Assembly: GCA_944385065.1 (NCBI GenBank)
Contig: CALWVX010000013.1
Span: 1 to 18,800 of the forward strand
Source: an uncultured Oscillospiraceae bacterium
GTDB taxonomy: Bacteria; Bacillota; Clostridia; Oscillospirales; Oscillospiraceae
DNA length: 18,800 nucleotides
Reading direction: 5' to 3'
Part shown: one piece after another, positions 14,809 through 18,800 of the stretch
Position numbering within the stretch: position 1 is the first letter of the stretch
Layout: every line of letters starts with the position of its first letter
Position numbers and translations under genes: made by a program
The notes under the pieces: generated by a model
Told to the model about the DNA's origin: nothing
The model's database searches: none
What the model saw: only the letters and a program-made list of their open reading frames with translations

Positions 14809-15300
14809 ATGGACCGGGAACAGGAGCAGAGGGAACAGTTTGCCGCTCTGGTCCGGGAGCACGGCAGAGCCATGTTCCGGGCCGCTCGGGCGGTACTGAA
14901 CAGTGACGCCGACGCCCAGGATGCGGTGGGTGAAGCGCTTCTTCGGGCTTGGCAGTCCTTTGGCCGCCTGCGGAACCTGTCGGCAGCAAAGCCCTGGCTG
15001 CTGAAGATCGCGGTAAACTGCGCCCGAGCCCAGCTGCGCCGGGCCAGACCTGTTCTTCCACTGGAGGAAGCTGTCCAGTCCGCCGCACCGGAAGAGACGC
15101 ACCAGGGCCTGTGGGAGCTGGTCCAGGCCCTGCCGGGGGACCAGCGGCTGGCGGTGACGCTGTACTACTATGACGGACTGTCCGTGGGGGAGATCGCGCA
15201 GACGCTGGGAATTCCTCATGGGACGGTGAAGTCCAGGCTGGCCCGGGGACGGGACCGGCTGCGGGATCTATGCATCGAGGAGGGTATTGATGAACTTTGA
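14809..15300 (+). CDS. ECF-type RNA polymerase sigma factor
   Basis: A 163-residue sigma-70 family factor containing only regions 2 and 4. Region 2 spans about 10-77 (HGRAMFRAARAVLNSDADAQDAVGEALLRAW, then KPWLLKIAVNCARAQLRR). Region 4 spans about 100-155 with the helix-turn-helix YDGLSVGEIAQTLGIPHGTVKSRLARGRDRL that reads the -35. It directs polymerase to a small stress or envelope regulon. The open frame begins 31 codons earlier inside the promoter region; the ATG with GAGGTGA seven bases upstream was preferred. The 3' end overlaps the anti-sigma candidate by 11 bases, so the two are made in step. Confidence 0.92.
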   Translation: MDREQEQREQFAALVREHGRAMFRAARAVLNSDADAQDAVGEALLRAWQSFGRLRNLSAAKPWLLKIAVNCARAQLRRARPVLPLEEAVQSAAPEETHQGLWELVQALPGDQRLAVTLYYYDGLSVGEIAQTLGIPHGTVKSRLARGRDRLRDLCIEEGIDEL

Positions 15301-16240
15301 TGAGGAGATGAGACGGCGGACCGAACGGGAGGACTGCCCCCTGCCGGAGCACTTTGACAGCTGGCTGGAGGACAGGCTGGAGGTCCTGCCCCGGCGGAAG
15401 TGCCTGACCCGGAAAGAGAAAAAGCGGCTGGCGATCCTGGCTGCCGCTGTGGCGGCCCTGACCGTCTGTACCGTCGGAGCGGCGGAACTTGCCCAACGGC
15501 AGGTCCGCTACCAGTACTTCGAGACTATGGAGGAGGCCGATCAGGCCGCCCACAAGGCCCGGGAGGAGGGAAACGACCAGATTTCCCTGACCGGCCGGGC
15601 GGGGGCGCTCCAGGACTTCCGGCCCCTGGAGCCCTGGAACGTGACCGAGGAGGAGATGCCCTGCTATGACGAGATCACCGCCTACGCCGTGGGCGGGCCC
15701 GGGGACGGCTGGAGGGAGATGTTCACCGGCGTTTTCGAGGACGTCGGGACCACGACTACTTACTATGTAGCGGACACCCTGTCCGGCCTGGCGGATATGT
15801 GGCCGGTGGAGACCCCTGACCTGGCGTGGCTGGAAGAGCAGTACCGCTTTTTGGAGAGCGGACAGTGTCTGGTCGACTGGAGGGCCGATGACCTGGATCT
15901 GGGCCGCTATATCGACAGCATCTCAATCAGCGGGGCCTGCCACAGCCCGGACGGGGCCCCAGTGACCCTGGACTGGATATTCTATGAGCATTACCAGGTG
16001 GAAGACAGTTATGAAGTGGAGGGGGACGGCCTGGACCGAGTGGAGGAGTACACCGCCGCCGATGGGGCTGTGGTCACCATCGGGTGGATGACCTCGGTGA
16101 ACGGCCAATCCCAGTTCGAGGCCCAGTATGGCTGCGGCCGCGCGAGCTTCCGCGCCGCCGGGGCTGATCTGGACCCGAACCAGGTCCACGAGCTTCTGGA
16201 CCACATGAACCTCACCGCTCTGGCGGGCTGGCAGCCGTAA
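15290..16240 (+). CDS. Membrane-anchored anti-sigma factor candidate
   Basis: A 316-residue protein. A charged cytoplasmic stretch of about 45 residues is followed by one membrane helix at about 47-65 (RLAILAAAVAALTVCTVGAA) and roughly 250 polar, acidic residues outside the cell. The helix position and the overlap with the ECF sigma gene (start within its last codons, GAGGAGGG just upstream) fit an anti-sigma factor that holds the sigma at the membrane. There is no clear HxxxCxxC zinc-binding anti-sigma motif. The external part shows no domain that I recognise. A TTG start three bases earlier is possible. A strong terminator follows. The role is inferred from gene order and topology. Confidence 0.72.
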   Translation: MNFDEEMRRRTEREDCPLPEHFDSWLEDRLEVLPRRKCLTRKEKKRLAILAAAVAALTVCTVGAAELAQRQVRYQYFETMEEADQAAHKAREEGNDQISLTGRAGALQDFRPLEPWNVTEEEMPCYDEITAYAVGGPGDGWREMFTGVFEDVGTTTTYYVADTLSGLADMWPVETPDLAWLEEQYRFLESGQCLVDWRADDLDLGRYIDSISISGACHSPDGAPVTLDWIFYEHYQVEDSYEVEGDGLDRVEEYTAADGAVVTIGWMTSVNGQSQFEAQYGCGRASFRAAGADLDPNQVHELLDHMNLTALAGWQP

Positions 16241-16247
16241 CGGAAGA

Positions 16248-16283
16248 GGGCCGCCCGGCATCTTGCCGGGCGGCTCCCTTTTT
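16248..16283 (+). terminator. Terminator of the sigma/anti-sigma operon
   Basis: A stem built on CCGCCCGGCA/TGCCGGGCGG (16251-16260 and 16264-16273, loop TCT), extended by three weaker pairs, is followed by TTTTT (16279-16283). It is a classical Rho-independent terminator. Confidence 0.9.
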
Positions 16284-16353
16284 AAAATTTGCCCGCCGGG
16301 GGGAAAGGGCTTGCTTTCTTCGGCGGGAGGGTGGGAACAGTTTCGCCGCTCTG

Positions 16354-16382
16354 TTGTCAAACGGACCCGCGCCCCCTATAAT
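16354..16382 (+). promoter_or_regulatory. Sigma-A promoter of the ureohydrolase gene
   Basis: TTGTCA (16354-16359), a 17-base spacer and TATAAT (16377-16382), about 69 bases before the ATG. Just upstream, GGAACAGTTT (16334-16343) repeats the -35-like word of the sigma factor promoter, with a GTCAAA 16 bases after GGAACA. A second, ECF-dependent promoter may therefore overlap. Confidence 0.82.
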
Positions 16383-16450
16383 CTGGGGTGTAAGCAACAG
16401 AAAGCGGGGGCATGGCCCCCGGTGCGGAAACGTGGAAAGGAGAACCTGTT

Positions 16451-17395
16451 ATGCGTCCCCAACTGATCAGCCAGCCCATTACCGGTATTTGTTCCTTTGG
16501 CCGTTATCCCATCTGCCTGGACCTGGATGAGCTCCACGCCGACTTCGGTGTGCTGGGCGTCCCCTATGACATGGGCGTCGGCTTCCACAGCGGGGCCCGC
16601 ATGGGCCCCCGCCGGATCCGGGAGGCCTCCACCCAGTACGGCCGGGGAGAGACGGGCTACTATGACTATGAGACCGACCAGCAGCTGCTGGCCGCCCCCA
16701 TCTCCATTGTGGACTGCGGTGACGCCGACGTGCTCCAGGGGGACCGGGACTACTCCTTCCAGTGTATCGAGCGGGCGGTGCGGCGCATGATCAAGGCGGG
16801 CTCCATCCCCATGGTCATGGGGGGCGACCACTCCATCAGCATCCCGGTGGGCCGGGCCCTGGCCGAGTATGGGAAGGAGATCTGCGTCATCCAGTTCGAC
16901 GCCCATCTGGACTGGACCAGCCATGTGGGTCCCCTGGCCATGGGCAACGGCAGCCCCATGCGCCGCATCTCCGAGCTGGACCACATCGGCAAGATGGTGC
17001 AGATCGGCCTGCGGGGGATGGGCAGCGGCAAGAAGAGCGACTATGACGACGCCCGGGCCTACGGCAGCCGGCTGATCTCCGCCCGGGACCTCCACGAAAA
17101 GGGAGTCCAGTACGTACTGGACCAGATTCCGGAGGCCGACGCCTATTACATCACCTTTGACATTGACGGCTATGACATGTCCCTGGCTCCGGGGGCGGCC
17201 TCGCCCCTGCCCGGCGGCATCACCTATGAGGAGAGCATGGACCTGCTGCGCGCCATCTCTCTGACGGGGAAGGTGGCGGCCATGGACCTGGTGGAGGTGG
17301 CCCCCGTCTACGATCCCACCGGCTGCACCGAGCGGCTGGCTGCCCTGACCATGCTCCAGGTGATGGCCTACGCGGGGAAGAAGCTCCACGAATAA
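16451..17395 (+). CDS. Ureohydrolase, agmatinase/arginase family
   Basis: A 314-residue binuclear-manganese hydrolase that splits a guanidino compound into urea and an amine; agmatine to putrescine is the most likely reaction. All six metal ligands are present: H127 (GGDHS), D150, H152 and D154 (FDAHLD), and D237 and D239 (FDIDGYD). HSGARMGPRRIREAS (46-60) and SPLPGGITYEE (251-261) are further family signatures. The usual D-P-x-x-A-P-G-T-G after the second Asp pair reads DMSLAPGAAS here, and TSH follows FDAHLDW. Specificity for another guanidino substrate is therefore possible and I give no symbol. The ATG has AAAGGAG 7-8 bases upstream. It is a single-gene unit with its own promoter and terminator. 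Confidence 0.85.
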   Translation: MRPQLISQPITGICSFGRYPICLDLDELHADFGVLGVPYDMGVGFHSGARMGPRRIREASTQYGRGETGYYDYETDQQLLAAPISIVDCGDADVLQGDRDYSFQCIERAVRRMIKAGSIPMVMGGDHSISIPVGRALAEYGKEICVIQFDAHLDWTSHVGPLAMGNGSPMRRISELDHIGKMVQIGLRGMGSGKKSDYDDARAYGSRLISARDLHEKGVQYVLDQIPEADAYYITFDIDGYDMSLAPGAASPLPGGITYEESMDLLRAISLTGKVAAMDLVEVAPVYDPTGCTERLAALTMLQVMAYAGKKLHE

Positions 17396-17413
17396 GACCA
17401 GACGACCGGTTGA

Positions 17414-17439
17414 GGCGGCGCGGAATATTCCGCGCCGCC
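17414..17439 (+). terminator. Terminator after the ureohydrolase gene
   Basis: A perfect palindrome, with a 10-bp stem GGCGGCGCGG/CCGCGCCGCC around AATATT (itself self-complementary), begins 19 bases after the stop and is followed by CTTATGTTAT. Confidence 0.75.
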
Positions 17440-17540
17440 CTTATGTTATCGAAGAGCGTCCGGGAGCAGGAGACGGCGCAGGGAGCAGCCGCTGTTCGAG
17501 GGTAAAATGCGGGAAACCGGGTGCGCCGGAGGAAAAGATA

Positions 17541-17549
17541 TGGTATAAT
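17541..17549 (+). promoter_or_regulatory. Extended -10 promoter of the ClC-type gene
   Basis: TGG-TATAAT (TATAAT 17544-17549), with the TGn extension but no good -35 at 17 bases, 47 bases before the GTG start. The 5' leader is short and holds no fluoride-riboswitch-like sequence that I can recognise. Confidence 0.65.
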
Positions 17550-17595
17550 GACCTCGCGCGGCGGCGCGGACCCGGGAGAGAGGAGCGGAGAGAGC

Positions 17596-18800
17596 GTGAA
17601 GGGAACGAAATGGATGCAGGAGCAGCTGAAAACGGGGGGCGTATTTGTCCGATGGGTGCTGTACGCCTGCCTGATCGGCGTTACGGTGGGGCTGGCGGCG
17701 GTCGCTTTTTTGGTGGAGATTGAGTGGGCGGGAGCGGTCCGGGCACAGCTCCCCTGGCTGATTGTTCTGCTGCCGCTGGCGGGCGTGGCCATTGTGCTGC
17801 TCTATCGGGGCTGCGGCATGGAAAAGGACCGGGGGACCGATCTGGTGCTGATGGCAGTGCGGGAGGCTGGGCCGCTTCGGCTGCGCACCGCGCCCCTGAT
17901 CTTCGCGGCCACCGTGCTGACCCATCTGTGCGGCGGTTCGGCCGGCCGGGAGGGCGCGGCGCTGCAGCTGGGGGGTTCTCTGGCCGCCTGGACCGGGCGG
18001 AAGATCGGCCTGGACGAAAAGGACGAGCGGATCATGGTCATGTGCGGCATGGCCGCCGCGTTCTCCGCCCTGTTCGGCACGCCCCTGACCGCCGCGGTGT
18101 TTGCCATGGAGGTGGTCAGTGTGGGGGTCATGTACTATGCCGCCATGGTGCCCTGTCTGGTGTCCTCTCTGGTGGGAACCCTGGTGGCCCGCGGCTGCGG
18201 GCTGCACAGTCAGGTCGGCTATGTTGTGGAGGAGGGGGTGGCCCTGGGGCCGGTGAGCATGCTCCAGGCGGCGGCCATGGGTCTGCTGTGCGCCCTGACC
18301 TCCATTCTGTTCTGCCGGGTGATGCACGCGGCCCCCGGAATATATGCGAAATATCTCCCCAATCCCATGGCGAGAGCGGTAGTGGGAGGAGGACTGGTCC
18401 TGGCCCTCACGCTGCTGGTGGGCGAACAGACCTATAACGGAGCGGGGGACGAGGTGATCCGGGAGCTGATGGGAGGAGAGACCATCCCGGAGGCATTTTT
18501 GCTGAAAATTGTCTTTACCGCCCTCACCCTGGGGGCCGGATTCCGGGGCGGGGAGATTGTGCCGGTCCTGTTTACCGGCTGCGCTTTCGGCGTATGGGTG
18601 GGCCCCATGCTGGGGCTGCCTCACGCCTTCTCTGGAGCCATGGGGATGGCGGGGGTGTTCTGCGGCGCCACCAACTGCCCGCTGAGCTCCATTTTGCTGG
18701 CCTGTGAGCTCTTCGGCGGGACGGGCCTGCCCCTGTTCGCGCTGTGCATCGGGACCTCCTATATGCTCTCCGGCTACTACGGTCTGTACCGGGAGCAGAA
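17596..18800 (+). CDS. ClC-family anion channel/transporter, 3' end missing
   Basis: 401 codons without a stop to the window edge. The protein is almost wholly membrane-embedded, with ten or more hydrophobic helices. The ClC fold is recognised from GGSAGREGAALQLGGSLA (about 114-131), the filter motif carrying the gating glutamate of GREG, and from FRGGEIVPVLFTGCAFG (about 316-332), the third filter motif. FCGATNCPLSSILLACELFG follows near the visible end. The first motif, normally GSGIP, is not recognisable; RGTDLVL lies where it is expected. The GTG at 17596 has GAGGAG about 10 bases upstream; an ATG six codons later is the alternative. Whether it is a channel or proton antiporter, and for chloride or another anion, cannot be decided here. 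Confidence 0.88.
   Translation, partial: MKGTKWMQEQLKTGGVFVRWVLYACLIGVTVGLAAVAFLVEIEWAGAVRAQLPWLIVLLPLAGVAIVLLYRGCGMEKDRGTDLVLMAVREAGPLRLRTAPLIFAATVLTHLCGGSAGREGAALQLGGSLAAWTGRKIGLDEKDERIMVMCGMAAAFSALFGTPLTAAVFAMEVVSVGVMYYAAMVPCLVSSLVGTLVARGCGLHSQVGYVVEEGVALGPVSMLQAAAMGLLCALTSILFCRVMHAAPGIYAKYLPNPMARAVVGGGLVLALTLLVGEQTYNGAGDEVIRELMGGETIPEAFLLKIVFTALTLGAGFRGGEIVPVLFTGCAFGVWVGPMLGLPHAFSGAMGMAGVFCGATNCPLSSILLACELFGGTGLPLFALCIGTSYMLSGYYGLYREQ

Noticed and set aside
17440..17595. Fluoride riboswitch before the ClC gene
   Set aside because: I looked for the conserved crcB motif pattern and did not find it; the leader after the promoter is only about 40 bases.
17446..18624. 392-codon minus-strand frame opposite the ClC gene
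   Set aside because: Low-complexity H/Q/G-rich translation; the plus strand is open to the window end with clear ClC motifs.

Overview
The window is GC-rich, compact bacterial DNA. Gene content and order (a ClpE-type Clp ATPase with an N-terminal zinc finger, a DUF5711-like membrane protein, an ecfA1-ecfA2-ecfT/truA cluster, an HPr/enzyme I pair, an ECF sigma factor followed by a membrane anti-sigma candidate) point to a Gram-positive Firmicute. The high GC, AGGAGG-type ribosome binding sites and frequent GTG starts suggest the gut Oscillospiraceae (Flavonifractor/Pseudoflavonifractor/Lawsonibacter-like). The lineage is inferred; no rRNA or other marker is present. The window looks chromosomal. 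I see no phage, IS transposase, CRISPR array, tRNA or rRNA.

Layout. 1-663 (+) is the 3' part of a sodium:neurotransmitter-symporter-family transporter. It converges on a minus-strand block, and a symmetrical hairpin lies between them. Read in its own direction (right to left), the minus block is: SAM-dependent methyltransferase (10658-9783), ecfA1 (9658-8795), ecfA2 (8647-7742), ecfT (7741-6932), then two tandem XRE regulators (6554-6291 and 6271-5993), truA (5988-5236), a DUF5711-like membrane protein (5225-4059), a CvpA-family protein (3891-3193) and clpE (3062-756). A small plus-strand gene (6643-6918) diverges from the first XRE gene. ecfA1-ecfA2-ecfT-truA is a classic contiguous Firmicute cluster. 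Here it is split by about 940 bp holding the two regulators and the small divergent gene.

From 10.7 kb onward everything is on the plus strand: a DivIVA-like coiled-coil protein (10891-11610); a PfkB sugar kinase, divergent HPr and enzyme I operon (11839-14663); an ECF sigma factor overlapping a membrane anti-sigma candidate (14809-16240); an agmatinase-family ureohydrolase (16451-17395); and a ClC-type anion channel/transporter that runs off the right edge (17596-18800).

Non-coding structure is the most interesting part. (i) Two copies of a ~110-bp MITE-like element, whose inverted ends are built from GTGAAGA-type heptamers, lie on either side of ecfA1. Each also encodes the last codons and TAA stop of the gene before it. 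(ii) A degenerate heptamer tandem array, related in sequence, precedes cvpA. (iii) Two CACG-n7-CGTG palindromes sit in and just after a near-perfect sigma-A promoter between the XRE gene and the small divergent gene. (iv) A perfect 13-bp inverted repeat lies between the divergent methyltransferase and coiled-coil genes. (v) A TTTCCACA-n8-TGTGGAAA palindrome precedes the sugar kinase operon. (vi) Near-identical terminator hairpins bracket the sigma/anti-sigma pair. The HPr has His46 in place of the regulatory Ser46, so HPr-kinase control is unlikely.
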